From the NCBI RefSeq assembly GCF_001507435.1, contig NZ_LMWH01000128.1, positions 62,001 through 126,000 on the forward strand: a stretch of 64,000 bases of DNA. Reading direction: 5' to 3'. This document shows, one piece after another, positions 24,723 to 33,661 of the stretch (positions are counted from its first letter, which is position 1; the number at the start of each line of letters is the position of its first letter). Under the pieces are notes generated by a model, which was not told the origin of the DNA, made no database searches, and was given only the letters and a program-made list of their open reading frames with translations. A program made the translations under genes and the position numbers. Origin of the DNA: Streptomyces sp. NRRL F-5122 (lineage in GTDB: Bacteria > Actinomycetota > Actinomycetes > Streptomycetales > Streptomycetaceae).

Positions 24723-25638
24723 AGCGGATCCTCGGGTCGAGTACGGCGTACAGGAGGTCGACGAGCAGGTTGGCGATCAGGAAGACGAGCACGAGGACGG
24801 TCACGAAGCCGACCACCGTCTGTGTGTTCTGCCGGAGGATCCCCTGGTAGAGCTGGTAGCCCACCCCGTGGATGTTGAAGATCCGCTCGGTGACGATGGC
24901 GCCGCCCATGAGGGCGCCGATGTCGGTTCCGATGAAGGTGACGACGGGGATGAGCGAGTTGCGCAGCAGATGCCGGGTGATCACCCGATGACGCGGCAGC
25001 CCCTTGGCGACGGCCGTACGGACGTAGTCGGAGCGCTTGTTCTCGGCGATGGAGGTCCGGGTCAGCCGGGTGACGTAGGCGAGGGAGACGGACGCCAGCA
25101 CCAGACCGGGCACGATCAGCTCGCCGAAGGCGGCCTGCGGGGAGACGGAGGGCCGGATCCAGCCCCATGTGACGCCCAGCAGCAACTGGAGCAGCAGCCC
25201 GGTGACGAACGTCGGCACCGAGATCACGACGAGGGTCAGCAGCAGCACCGTCGTGTCGACGGGCCGCCCGCGGCGCAGCCCGGTGACCACCCCGAGCACG
25301 ATCCCGACGACGATCTCGAAGAGGATCGCCACGACGGTGAGCCGGATGGTGACGGGGAAGGCGGTCGCCATGAGCTCGGTGACCCGCTGACCGTTGAAGG
25401 CCGTGCCGAAGTCACCGGTGAAGACGTTCCCCATGTAGGTCGCGTATTGCTGCCACACGGGCCTGTCGAGGCCGAACTCGTGGCGCAGCTGGGCCGCTGT
25501 GGCGGGGTCGCACCGGCGCTCACCGCACAGGCCCGCGATGGGGTCTCCCATCACGTTCACCATCAGGAAGATCAGCAGCGTGGCGCCGACGAAGACCGGA
25601 ATCATCTGCAGCAGACGCCGGACGACGTACCGTCCCAT
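24715..25638 (-). CDS. Oligopeptide ABC importer permease (OppB/DppB-like), set 1
   Basis: 307 residues, six membrane helices. N-terminus MGRYVVRRLLQMIPVFVGAT and the motif after helix 1 are standard for DppB; the EAA loop reads RTAVAKGLPRHRVITRHLLRN. Two cysteines (AGLCGERRCDP) lie in the first extracytoplasmic loop. ATG at 25638 chosen because homologous N-termini begin MGRY; 34 nt after the binding-protein gene. Couples to the OppC-like gene through an 8-nt overlap. Confidence 0.93.
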   Translation of the reverse strand: MGRYVVRRLLQMIPVFVGATLLIFLMVNVMGDPIAGLCGERRCDPATAAQLRHEFGLDRPVWQQYATYMGNVFTGDFGTAFNGQRVTELMATAFPVTIRLTVVAILFEIVVGIVLGVVTGLRRGRPVDTTVLLLTLVVISVPTFVTGLLLQLLLGVTWGWIRPSVSPQAAFGELIVPGLVLASVSLAYVTRLTRTSIAENKRSDYVRTAVAKGLPRHRVITRHLLRNSLIPVVTFIGTDIGALMGGAIVTERIFNIHGVGYQLYQGILRQNTQTVVGFVTVLVLVFLIANLLVDLLYAVLDPRIRYA

Positions 25639-25672
25639 GGGGGCCTCCGGAGGTAGCGGGCAGCCGGGTGGC

Positions 25673-27295
25673 TCAGCCGACCTTGATCTCGTTGTAGACG
25701 GGCACGCTGAACGGGTTGAGCGCCACATGGGACAGGCGCGGCGAATAGCCCGCGCTGCCGTTCTGGTACCAGAGCGGGATGGCGGCCATGTTGTCCCGTA
25801 CGACCCCCTCGGCCTGCTGGAACAGCTTCACGGCCGCGGCCCGGTCGCTCTCCGCGTTCGCCCGGTCGACGAGCTTGTCGAAGTCCTTGTTCGACCACGC
25901 GCCGTCGTTGGAGGAGGCGTTGGTGTAGTAGAGCGGCTGCAGGAAGTTCTGGATCAGCGGGTAGTCCATCTGCCAGCCCGCCCGGAACGGCCCCGGCATC
26001 CTGCGCCGGCCGATCTGGTTGCGGAAGTCGGCGAAGGTGCCGACCGGGTTGCCGACGCAGGCCTTGTCGTTGCCGAGGGCGTTGTTGATGGAGTTGCACA
26101 CGGCGTCCACCCACTCCTTGTGCGAGCCGCTGTCCGCGTTGTAGGTGATCCTGACCTGGCCGCCGGGCAACCCGCCGCCCTCCCGGACCAGCTTCCTTGC
26201 CCGGACCGGGTCGTACCGGCAGGCGTCACCGCACAGACCGTCCTGGAAGCCGCCTTCCGTGCCGAGCACCGGGGAGGTCCAGTCGGTGGCCGGCGTACGG
26301 GTCTTCTGGAAGATCGTGTCCGTGATCTGGTCCCGGTTGATCGCCATGGACAGGCCCGTACGGACCTTCGCCGTCCCGGGCTTGTTCCACGAGGGGTCGT
26401 AGTACGGGAAGGCGAGCGTCTGGATGATGCCGGCCGGGGCGTTGATGTACCGGCCGTCCAGATCGGTCCTGATGAACTTCAGCTGCGGGGCGGGCACGTC
26501 GTCGACGAGGTCCAGGTTCCCGGCCAGCAGATCCGTGTAGGCGGTGTTGCTGTCGGTGTAGACCTGTAGGTCCACCCCGTTGTTCTGCGCCTTGTCCTGG
26601 CCCGGGTACCTGTTCCACTTCCTGAGCGACATCATGAAGCCCCTGGTGTAGGACTTGATCAGATACGGGCCGTTGCCGACCGGTCTCTTCACCCAGGCCG
26701 CGTGGTCGTCGAAGAACGCCCTGGGCAGCGGGGCGAAAGCCGCATAGCCCAGAGTGTCCGGGAATGTCGAGAACTTCTGGTTGAGTCTGACCGTGAAGGT
26801 TCGGGGGCCGGTCACCTTGAGCCCGGAGAGGGTGTGGGCCGTCGGGGTGCCGGTCTCCGGGTGCACCCTGTCGTACCCCTCGATGTATCCGAAGAAGTAT
26901 GCGTTCTTCTGGTTGTTCTTCAGATCGGCGCCGTAGTTCCAGGCATCGACGAAGGACCTGGCCGTGACGGGCTCCCCGTTGCTGAACGTCCAGCCGTCCT
27001 TGACGGTGACGGTGAAGTTCTGCGAGTCCGAGGTCTCGATGCGCTGCGCGAGCATGTTCTCGGCCGCACCGGTCCTCGGGTTGTAGCGCATCAGTCCGCG
27101 GAAGAGCATGTCGAGGACCTTGCCGCCCTGGACCTCGTTGGTGTTGGCGGGCTCCAGCGGGTTCTGCGGATCACCCCAGGAGGCGCTGAACACCTCGGGA
27201 CCACCGGCGCCGCTCCCGCCACCGCCGCAGCCGGCCGCCGGGAGGACCGCCGCAGCCGCACACGCCGCCCACAGTGCGTGCCTGGCTCCACGCAT
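25673..27295 (-). CDS. Oligopeptide-binding lipoprotein (SBP family 5), set 1
   Basis: 540 residues. Type II signal peptide: ARHALWAACAAAAVLPAAGC with the lipobox Cys near residue 23, followed by a flexible GGGG linker. Family 5 features: SQNFTVTVKDGWTFSNGEPV near 110-130 and the VGNGPYLIKSYTRG segment. It captures oligopeptides outside the membrane and delivers them to the two permeases. Resembles BldKB-type binding proteins whose uptake function is needed for aerial development in Streptomyces, but which of the sets here is the true BldK cannot be decided from sequence alone. First gene of set 1; GAGGAGG precedes its start. Confidence 0.9.
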   Translation of the reverse strand: MRGARHALWAACAAAAVLPAAGCGGGGSGAGGPEVFSASWGDPQNPLEPANTNEVQGGKVLDMLFRGLMRYNPRTGAAENMLAQRIETSDSQNFTVTVKDGWTFSNGEPVTARSFVDAWNYGADLKNNQKNAYFFGYIEGYDRVHPETGTPTAHTLSGLKVTGPRTFTVRLNQKFSTFPDTLGYAAFAPLPRAFFDDHAAWVKRPVGNGPYLIKSYTRGFMMSLRKWNRYPGQDKAQNNGVDLQVYTDSNTAYTDLLAGNLDLVDDVPAPQLKFIRTDLDGRYINAPAGIIQTLAFPYYDPSWNKPGTAKVRTGLSMAINRDQITDTIFQKTRTPATDWTSPVLGTEGGFQDGLCGDACRYDPVRARKLVREGGGLPGGQVRITYNADSGSHKEWVDAVCNSINNALGNDKACVGNPVGTFADFRNQIGRRRMPGPFRAGWQMDYPLIQNFLQPLYYTNASSNDGAWSNKDFDKLVDRANAESDRAAAVKLFQQAEGVVRDNMAAIPLWYQNGSAGYSPRLSHVALNPFSVPVYNEIKVG

Positions 27296-27325
27296 GGGGT
27301 GCCTCCTCGGAGTGGGCCGTACCTC

Positions 27326-27380
27326 CAGCGCCATAGCGCTGCACGTCATCGGTCCATATCAGCATTCAGCGGACATATCA
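27326..27380 (-). promoter_or_regulatory. Upstream repeats of importer set 1
   Basis: CAGCGC-CATA-GCGCTG (27326-27341) is an inverted repeat 31 nt upstream of the binding-protein start, and TGATATG occurs twice on the minus strand (27380-27374 and 27361-27355), 12 nt apart. Either could be an operator or leader hairpin. The whole 27296-27728 stretch is a divergent intergenic region without a gene. Confidence 0.35.
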
Positions 27381-27667
27381 CTCCCGCACGCCACCCCTGA
27401 GGACCGGACGTCATCCGGATGGCAGGCACGCCCCGATGGGCACCTGGGCGTGCCCGGCGTGCCGGTGTCACCGCACGCCGGCCCGCCCGGCGGTGGACCC
27501 CCTCCGTGCCGCCCCGGCCGGCGCGGCACATCGGCGGCGGGCCGACGGCCGACCGGGAGCGCGGGCCGCCCGCGATCGCCGCCCGACACCCCCCTCCGCC
27601 GACCCCGGGGACGCGGATCCGGAAGCATGTTTGCGCCCGGTTGACACGAGGACCACGTAACTGCTCA

Positions 27668-27683
27668 CGATCGATAAAGATCG
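27668..27683 (+). promoter_or_regulatory. Inverted repeat before methyltransferase gene
   Basis: CGATC-GATAAA-GATCG, 46 nt upstream of the methyltransferase start and just before a TACAGT (27686-27691) that could be its -10 element. A TTGACA lies further up at 27641 but too far for that -10. Suggestive only. Confidence 0.3.
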
Positions 27684-27728
27684 CGTACAGTCCGCCCGAA
27701 CCCGGCTCGTAGCTGAGAAGCTGTCAGA

Positions 27729-28472
27729 ATGGCCGACCGCGCGTTCTCCGATGCCGCCCTCGCCGGACTGTACGACGCCCTCAATCCGTGGGGTCCAAGT
27801 CACGACTTCTACCTGGGACTTGTGATGTCCGCGCGGCGTGTTCTGGACGTCGGGTGCGGGACCGGCGTGCTGCTGGCGCGGGCCCGGGAGAACGGGCACG
27901 ACGGTCGGCTGTGCGGACTCGATCCCGCCGCCGCGATGCTCGTCCAGGCACGCCGACGGGTACCCGGTGTCGAGTGGGTGCTCGGCGACTTCCGCTCGCA
28001 TCGGTGGCACAACGCCTTCGATCTGGTGGTGATGACCGGACACGCCTTTCAGGAGCTCGTCGGCGACGGAGAGTTGGAGAGTTGTCTCGACGGGGTGCGC
28101 GAAGCCCTCGCCCCCGACGGGCGGTTCGTCTTCGAGACCCGCAACCCGGGGGCCCGGGCCTGGGAGTCGTGGACCTCGGACCACGTCCACGAGGCGGAGC
28201 TCGGCGACAGGGGTGTCGTGAGCGTCCGGCACCACGTGGAGACGCCGGTGCGCGGAGACCGGGTCACGTACACCTCGACCTTCGACGGCACCGCATGGGA
28301 ACGCCCGCGGATCAGCCGGGGCACACTGCGCTTCCTCGAACAGGGCACCCTGTCACGGTTCCTGAACGGGGCCGGGCTCACCGTGCTCGAGCAGTACGGG
28401 GACTGGGAGCGGAGTCCCCTCACTCCGACCAGCCCCGAGATCATCACCGTCGCACGGCCCGGCGGCCGGTAG
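27729..28472 (+). CDS. Class I SAM-dependent methyltransferase
   Basis: 247 residues. Motif I VLDVGCGTGVLLARA, motif II GLDPAAAMLVQARRR, motif III area WVLGDFRSHRW and a post-motif LVVMTGHAFQELVGDGEL. Methyltransferase_25/11-like. The C-terminal half is a beta-rich substrate cap. Acceptor unknown. Transcribed alone between two importer sets, so a link with peptide uptake or with modification of a signalling peptide is only speculation. Ribosome site weak (GAAGCTG); ATG at 27729. Confidence 0.88.
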   Translation: MADRAFSDAALAGLYDALNPWGPSHDFYLGLVMSARRVLDVGCGTGVLLARARENGHDGRLCGLDPAAAMLVQARRRVPGVEWVLGDFRSHRWHNAFDLVVMTGHAFQELVGDGELESCLDGVREALAPDGRFVFETRNPGARAWESWTSDHVHEAELGDRGVVSVRHHVETPVRGDRVTYTSTFDGTAWERPRISRGTLRFLEQGTLSRFLNGAGLTVLEQYGDWERSPLTPTSPEIITVARPGGR

Positions 28473-28794
28473 CACTCCGCCGGACTCCCCGCGGTGCCCG
28501 GTCCGCGGCTCGGCCGATCCGCGCGTCCCCCGTCCCCGGCACCTGCGCCGGGCGGTCTGCACGATCGTTTCGCCAGGCTCCCACCAGGGGGGCATCACAG
28601 GTATAAACCAATGGCTCCAGCCCGGCCGTCAACGCGGCGTTTCCGCAGGCCACGCGGTATTCACGTGCCGTTGACGCGTGCAGACCGCCACTGATAGACA
28701 CGGCTTCACCCTGCCGCCTCCACCCCCCGATCCGACCCGATCGGGCCAGTCCAACGAGCTGTACCCGTGCACCACATGACGCGAGGTCACGACC
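28473..28794 (+). other. Intergenic region before importer set 2
   Basis: 322 bp with no gene. It holds a GC-rich stretch just after the methyltransferase (possible terminator around 28480-28510) and the promoter of the next operon at 28671-28700. Confidence 0.4.
28671..28700 (+). promoter_or_regulatory. Candidate HrdB-type promoter for importer set 2
   Basis: TTGACG (28671-28676) and TAGACA (28695-28700) separated by 18 nt, about 95 nt upstream of the binding-protein start. Both boxes are close to the Streptomyces vegetative consensus. Confidence 0.55.
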
Positions 28795-30651
28795 ATGAGC
28801 ACGCACAACGAGCACGGCTCTGGGCGCCGAAGCCCGGGCAGATCACCCCGTACATATCGGTTCCTGGCCGCCGCCCTGACACTCTCGGCCGCCGTCGCGA
28901 CATCGCTCGCCCCCGCCCCCCAACAGGCGGTGGCGAAGGACAAGACGGTCCTGACCGTGGCGGTCGCCCAGAGCGTCGACTCACTCAGCCCGTTCCTCGC
29001 AAGTCGTCTGGTCAGTACGAGCATCCACCGGCTGACGTACGAGTACCTGACCAACTACGACCCCAAGGACGCCCACGTCATCCCCGGTCTGGCCACCAAG
29101 TGGGAGTCGTCGCCGGACAAGCTGACCTGGACGTACACCATCCGGTCCAACTCCAAGTGGTCGGACGGGAAGCAGGTCACCGCCGAGGACGCGGCCTGGA
29201 CGTTCAACAAGATGATGTCCGACGAGGGCGCCGCCACCGCCAACGGCAGCTTCGTCACCAACTTCGAGAAGGTGACGGCACCCAGCGCCACCAAGCTGGT
29301 CATCGAGCTGAAGAAGCCTCAGGCCACGATGACCGCGCTCGACGTGCCGATCGTGCCCAAGCACGTCTGGGAGAGCGTCAAGGACTTCTCGAAGTTCAAC
29401 AACGACAAGAGCTTTCCCATCGTCGGCGACGGGCCGTTCGTGCTCACCGACTACAAGCCCGACAGCTATGTGCGTCTGAAGCCCAACAAGAGCTTCTGGC
29501 GCGGAGCACCGAAGTTCGACGAGCTCGTCTTCCGGTACTACAAGGACCAGGACGCGGCGGTGGCCGCCCTGCGCAAGGGCGAGGTCTCCTTCGTCGCCGG
29601 TTCGCCCTCGTTGACGCCCGCCCAGGCGGCCTCCCTCAAGGGCGACAAGAACATCCACGTCAACGAGGGGCCGGGGCGCCGCTTCTACGCCATCGCCACC
29701 AATCCGGGCGCACAGGCGAAGGACGGCAGCAAGTTCGGTGACGGCGACCCGTCCCTGCTGGATGAGCGGGTACGCCACGCGCTGTTCATGGCGGTCGACC
29801 GCAAGGCCGTGATCGACAAGGTCTTCCAGGGCCATGCCGTCGAGGGCAAGGGCTACATCCCGCCGCGCTTCTCGACGTACTTCTGGCAGCCGACGGCCGG
29901 CCAGGAGCTCGCCTACGATCCCGCCGCGGCGGGCCGGCTCCTCGATCAGGCGGGCTACAAGAAGAACGCCGACGGCAAGCGTGTCGGCAAGAACGGCAAG
30001 CCGCTGAACTACCGCGTCCTGTGCCATGCCACCGATCCCAACGACAAGGCGGTCGGCAAGTACCTCCAGGAATGGTGGGGGAAGCTCGGCATCGGAGTCA
30101 CGCTCAACTGCCTGGACAATGTGACCGATCCCTGGCTCGCGGGCACCTACGACCTCGCGTTCGACGGCTGGTCGGTCAATCCCGACCCCGACTTCGTGCT
30201 CTCCATCCACACCTGTGGTGCGCTCCCGGCCACTCCCAAGGACACCGGCGCCACCGACAACTTCATCTGCGACAAGGAGTACGACGACCTCTACGCACGG
30301 CAGCTCGCGGAGTACGACCCGGCCAAGCGGGCGGACCTCGTGAAGCAGCTGGAGTCGCGGCTGTACGACCTGGGGTACATGAACGTCATGGCCTACCCGA
30401 ACGCGGTCGAGGCCTATCGCACGGACCAGATCAAGTCGATCACGACCATGCCGTCCGCGGCGGGCAACATCTACGGCCAGGACGGCTACTGGAGCTGGTG
30501 GTCAGCCGTTCCGGCGAACTCCGGTGACTCTTCGGGCGAGTCCACGTCCACGGGCGTCATCATCGGAATCGTCGCGGGCGTCGTCGTCCTCGTCGGCCTC
30601 GCGGTGGTCTTTGCGATGCGCCGCCGGGTCACCGCCGAAGACCGCGAATAG
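28795..30651 (+). CDS. Peptide-binding protein (SBP family 5) with C-terminal membrane anchor, set 2
   Basis: 618 residues. The N-terminus has a Sec-type signal sequence (RFLAAALTLSAAVATSLAP, cleavage near QAVA) but no lipobox cysteine. The body is a family 5 binding protein (SDGKQVTAEDAAWTFNKMM; VGDGPFVLTDYKPDS). Residues 587-608 (GVIIGIVAGVVVLVGLAVVF) form a single membrane helix followed by a short basic tail RRRVTAEDRE, so the protein is held by its C-terminus. That is unusual for bacterial peptide-binding proteins, where a lipid anchor is the rule. First gene of set 2, operon with the next four. Ligand unknown. Confidence 0.9.
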   Translation: MSTHNEHGSGRRSPGRSPRTYRFLAAALTLSAAVATSLAPAPQQAVAKDKTVLTVAVAQSVDSLSPFLASRLVSTSIHRLTYEYLTNYDPKDAHVIPGLATKWESSPDKLTWTYTIRSNSKWSDGKQVTAEDAAWTFNKMMSDEGAATANGSFVTNFEKVTAPSATKLVIELKKPQATMTALDVPIVPKHVWESVKDFSKFNNDKSFPIVGDGPFVLTDYKPDSYVRLKPNKSFWRGAPKFDELVFRYYKDQDAAVAALRKGEVSFVAGSPSLTPAQAASLKGDKNIHVNEGPGRRFYAIATNPGAQAKDGSKFGDGDPSLLDERVRHALFMAVDRKAVIDKVFQGHAVEGKGYIPPRFSTYFWQPTAGQELAYDPAAAGRLLDQAGYKKNADGKRVGKNGKPLNYRVLCHATDPNDKAVGKYLQEWWGKLGIGVTLNCLDNVTDPWLAGTYDLAFDGWSVNPDPDFVLSIHTCGALPATPKDTGATDNFICDKEYDDLYARQLAEYDPAKRADLVKQLESRLYDLGYMNVMAYPNAVEAYRTDQIKSITTMPSAAGNIYGQDGYWSWWSAVPANSGDSSGESTSTGVIIGIVAGVVVLVGLAVVFAMRRRVTAEDRE

Positions 30652-30681
30652 TCCGGCCGGCCACCGACCGAGTGAGTGCTC

Positions 30682-31755
30682 ATGACCGCTGAAGCGACAC
30701 CCGCGCTGGTCGAGGGGCCCGCCGCAGACCCGGGAGACACCGGGTCCGCGGCGGGCCGCGGGCCACGCGCGCGTACCACCACCGCGTATCTGCGCTATGT
30801 GGCGGGCAAGCTGACGGGCGCCGCCGTCTCCCTGCTCGCCGTCCTCGTCACCAGCTTCTTCCTCTTCCGGCTGATCCCCGGCGACCCGGTGAAGTTCATG
30901 ACCGGAGGGCGCCCGGTCTCGGCCCAGCAGATCGCCGCCTACCGGCGGGAGTTCGGGCTCGACCTGCCGCTGTGGCAGCAGTTCACGGACTACTGCGGCA
31001 AGGCGCTGACCGGCGACCTCGGGACCTCGTACCAGTTCCGGGCGCCCGTCCTCGACAAGATCACCGAAGCCCTGCCCAACACCCTGCTGCTCACCGGCAC
31101 GGCCTTCGTCCTGTACACCGCACTCGGCGTCTACCTCGGCACCCGCTCGGCCTGGCGGCACGGCAGACTGGGCGATCGTCTCAACACCGGTCTGGCCCTG
31201 ACCCTCTACTCGATCCCGTCCTTCTGGCTGGGGCTGCTCCTGATCATCGTGCTGTCCGTCGGGGTGGGCCCCGTCCCGGGGCTGTTCCCGACCGGCGGCA
31301 TGGAATCGGGCGGCAAGGAGGGCTTCGCCTACGTCCTGGACGTCGCCCACCACCTCGTCCTGCCGGTCGTCACCCTGGTGGCGGTGGAGTACGGGCAGAC
31401 GCTGCTCGTCACCCGGTCGGCGCTGCTCGACGAAATGGGCAGCGACTATCTGACGACCGCGCGCGCCAAGGGCCTCAGGGACGATCTCGTACGGCGCCGG
31501 CACGCCGTCCCGAACGCGCTGCTGCCGACCGTGACGCTGGTCTTCGTCAATCTGGGCCGTACCGTCGCCGGCGTCATCCTGGTGGAGACCGTCTTCTCCT
31601 GGCCGGGTCTCGGCGGGCTGTTCTACCAGGCGCTGAGCGTGCCCGACCTGCCGCTCGTGCAGGGCCTGTTCTTCGTCTTCGCGGCGGCGGTGATCGTGAT
31701 GAACACCCTCGCCGACCTGCTCTATCCGCTGCTCGACCCCAGGGTGGGCCGATGA
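30682..31755 (+). CDS. Peptide ABC importer permease (DppB-like), set 2
   Basis: 357 residues. A cytoplasmic tail of about 35 residues, then six membrane helices, the first GAAVSLLAVLVTSFFLFRLI. EAA loop TTARAKGLRDDLVRRRHAVPN. Starts 30 nt after the binding protein; ATG at 30682 (a GTG two codons earlier is possible). Ends with an ATGA overlap into the second permease. More divergent from sets 1 and 3 than they are from each other. Confidence 0.9.
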   Translation: MTAEATPALVEGPAADPGDTGSAAGRGPRARTTTAYLRYVAGKLTGAAVSLLAVLVTSFFLFRLIPGDPVKFMTGGRPVSAQQIAAYRREFGLDLPLWQQFTDYCGKALTGDLGTSYQFRAPVLDKITEALPNTLLLTGTAFVLYTALGVYLGTRSAWRHGRLGDRLNTGLALTLYSIPSFWLGLLLIIVLSVGVGPVPGLFPTGGMESGGKEGFAYVLDVAHHLVLPVVTLVAVEYGQTLLVTRSALLDEMGSDYLTTARAKGLRDDLVRRRHAVPNALLPTVTLVFVNLGRTVAGVILVETVFSWPGLGGLFYQALSVPDLPLVQGLFFVFAAAVIVMNTLADLLYPLLDPRVGR

Positions 31756-32666
31756 CCGCCGAAACCGCCACGACCGCCGCTCCCCGTGCCCTCGCCCGGC
31801 AGCGGCGCCGCGCCGCCACCGCCCGCTTCTGGCGGGAGTACCGCACGCATCGCGCGGGCCTGTTCGGGCTCGCCGCACTGGTGCTCTTCGCGTTGGTCGC
31901 CCTGACCGCGCCGCTGACGGTCGGCTCCGACGTGCAGAGCGTGACGGACGCCCCCGGAAAGCCGCTGGAGAGCCCCAGCCTCCATTTCCCGCTCGGCACC
32001 GACCAGTTCGGGCGCAACCTGCTCGGTCTGGTCGTCTGGGGGTCGCGCGTCTCGCTGCTCGTCGGACTGCTCGCGGCCGTGCTGTCGGTGGCCATCGGGG
32101 CGCTCATCGGTGTCACCGCCGGGCACTTCCGCGGCTGGTACGCCACCGTGATCATGCGGATCACGGACTGGTTCCTGGTGATGCCGACGCTGGTGCTCGC
32201 CATCGCGCTCGCCACCGTGATGTCCCGCTCGCTCGGCACGATCATCCTGGCGATCGGGGTCACGACCTGGCCCACGACCGCGAGACTGGTGCGGGCGCAG
32301 ACACTGGCCGTCGAGTCACGGCCGTACATCGAGCGCGCGAAGGCGCTGGGCGGCGGCCACTGGCACATCATGTCGCGCCATGTGGTGCCCAACGTCATGC
32401 CGCTGGTGCTCGCCCAGACGACGCTGATCATCTCGACCGCGATTCTAGCCGAGGCGACGCTCGCGTTCCTCGGGCTCGGTGACCCAACGATCGTCTCCTG
32501 GGGCGGGCTGCTGCAGGACGCGAGGGAGGCGGGGGCGGTCAGCTCGGGCGACTGGTGGTACCTCGTGCCGCCGGGCATCGCCATCGCGATCGTCGCCCTG
32601 GCTTTCACGCTGTGCGGGCGCGCGGTCGAGTCCGTCCTCAACCCCAGGCTGGGGGTGTCCCGTTGA
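31752..32666 (+). CDS. Peptide ABC importer permease (DppC-like), set 2
   Basis: 304 residues. First membrane helix AGLFGLAALVLFALVALTAP after a basic tail; the family motif FPLGTDQFGRNLL precedes the second helix. EAA loop ERAKALGGGHWHIMSRHVVPN. Typical OppC C-terminus (SVLNPRLG). The start ATG overlaps the stop of the DppB-like gene, and its own stop overlaps the TTG start of the ATPase gene. Confidence 0.92.
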   Translation: MTAETATTAAPRALARQRRRAATARFWREYRTHRAGLFGLAALVLFALVALTAPLTVGSDVQSVTDAPGKPLESPSLHFPLGTDQFGRNLLGLVVWGSRVSLLVGLLAAVLSVAIGALIGVTAGHFRGWYATVIMRITDWFLVMPTLVLAIALATVMSRSLGTIILAIGVTTWPTTARLVRAQTLAVESRPYIERAKALGGGHWHIMSRHVVPNVMPLVLAQTTLIISTAILAEATLAFLGLGDPTIVSWGGLLQDAREAGAVSSGDWWYLVPPGIAIAIVALAFTLCGRAVESVLNPRLGVSR

Positions 32667-33661
32667 GTCTGCTCGATGTCAGGAACCTCGAGGTGACCTA
32701 CCCGGGCGGCGCGGCCGCCGTACGGGGCGTCGACCTCTCCCTCGCCGCGGGCGAGAAGCTCGGTGTCGCGGGCGAGTCGGGTTGCGGCAAGTCCACGCTG
32801 GCGCTGGCACTGTTGCGGCTGCTGCCGCCCGGGACGCGGATCGGCGGCGAGATCCTGCTCGACGGCGAGGACGTGCTCACGATGAAGTGGGGCCGGGTGC
32901 GCGCGGTGCGCTGGGCCGGCGCCTCCATCGTGTTCCAGGGCGCGATGCACTCCCTGAACGCCGTCCATCGCATCGGCGACCAGATCGCCGAGCCCATCCT
33001 GCTGCACCGCAAGGCGACCGCGGCGGGCGCGAGAAGGAAGACCGGCGAGCTCCTGGAGCACGTGGGCCTGCCCGCAGCGCGTGCGAACGCCTACCCGCAC
33101 GAGCTCTCCGGCGGTCAGCGGCAGCGCGTGATGATCGCCATGGCGCTGGCCTGCGACCCGCGCCTGATCGTCGCCGACGAGCCGACCACCGCGCTTGACG
33201 TGATGATCCAGGCCCAGATCCTGCGTCTGATCGAGCGTCTGGTCAGCGATCAGGACCTGGGTCTGATCATGATCAGCCACGATCTCGCGGTTCTCGCCGA
33301 CACCTGTGACCGCCTGGCCGTGATGTACGCGGGACGGGTGGTCGAGGAGGGGCCCGCGCGGCAGGTCTACGACGACGCCCGCCACCCCTACGGCAGGGCG
33401 CTGTCGGAGGCGTTCCCGAGGATCGGCGACCCTGCGTCGCGGTTCGCGCCCCGCGGACTGCCGGGCGATCCGCCGGACCCCGCGGCCCTGTCGTCCGGGT
33501 GCGCCTTCCATCCCCGCTGTCCGGTCGTGCTGGACGTCTGCGCCACTGAGGACCAGGCCCTGCGGGAGGCGGGAGAGCGGCGGCGGGCGGCCTGCGTACA
33601 CGTGGCGCCGGACAGCGCGGTGACCGAGGAGGAAGCAGACGTGAGGAGCAGCACCTCATGA
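32663..33661 (+). CDS. Peptide ABC importer ATPase (DppD-like), set 2
   Basis: 332 residues. Walker [10 protein letters not shown] at 37-45, Q loop [11 protein letters not shown], signature [16 protein letters not shown], Walker [12 protein letters not shown], switch His in [10 protein letters not shown], and C-terminal [16 protein letters not shown]. The start is TTG at 32663, overlapping the permease stop (TTGA) and preceded by GGGGGTG at good spacing; no ATG or GTG fits the conserved N-terminus. The Q-loop region carries GAMHS instead of the usual DPY/DAL, as in archaeal-like and some actinobacterial Dpp ATPases. Confidence 0.9.
   Translation: MSLLDVRNLEVTYPGGAAAVRGVDLSLAAGEKLGVAGESGCGKSTLALALLRLLPPGTRIGGEILLDGEDVLTMKWGRVRAVRWAGASIVFQGAMHSLNAVHRIGDQIAEPILLHRKATAAGARRKTGELLEHVGLPAARANAYPHELSGGQRQRVMIAMALACDPRLIVADEPTTALDVMIQAQILRLIERLVSDQDLGLIMISHDLAVLADTCDRLAVMYAGRVVEEGPARQVYDDARHPYGRALSEAFPRIGDPASRFAPRGLPGDPPDPAALSSGCAFHPRCPVVLDVCATEDQALREAGERRRAACVHVAPDSAVTEEEADVRSSTS

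Noticed and set aside
27641..27691. TTGACA at 27641 as -35 of the methyltransferase promoter
   Set aside because: No acceptable -10 at 16-19 nt; TACAGT lies 39 nt away.
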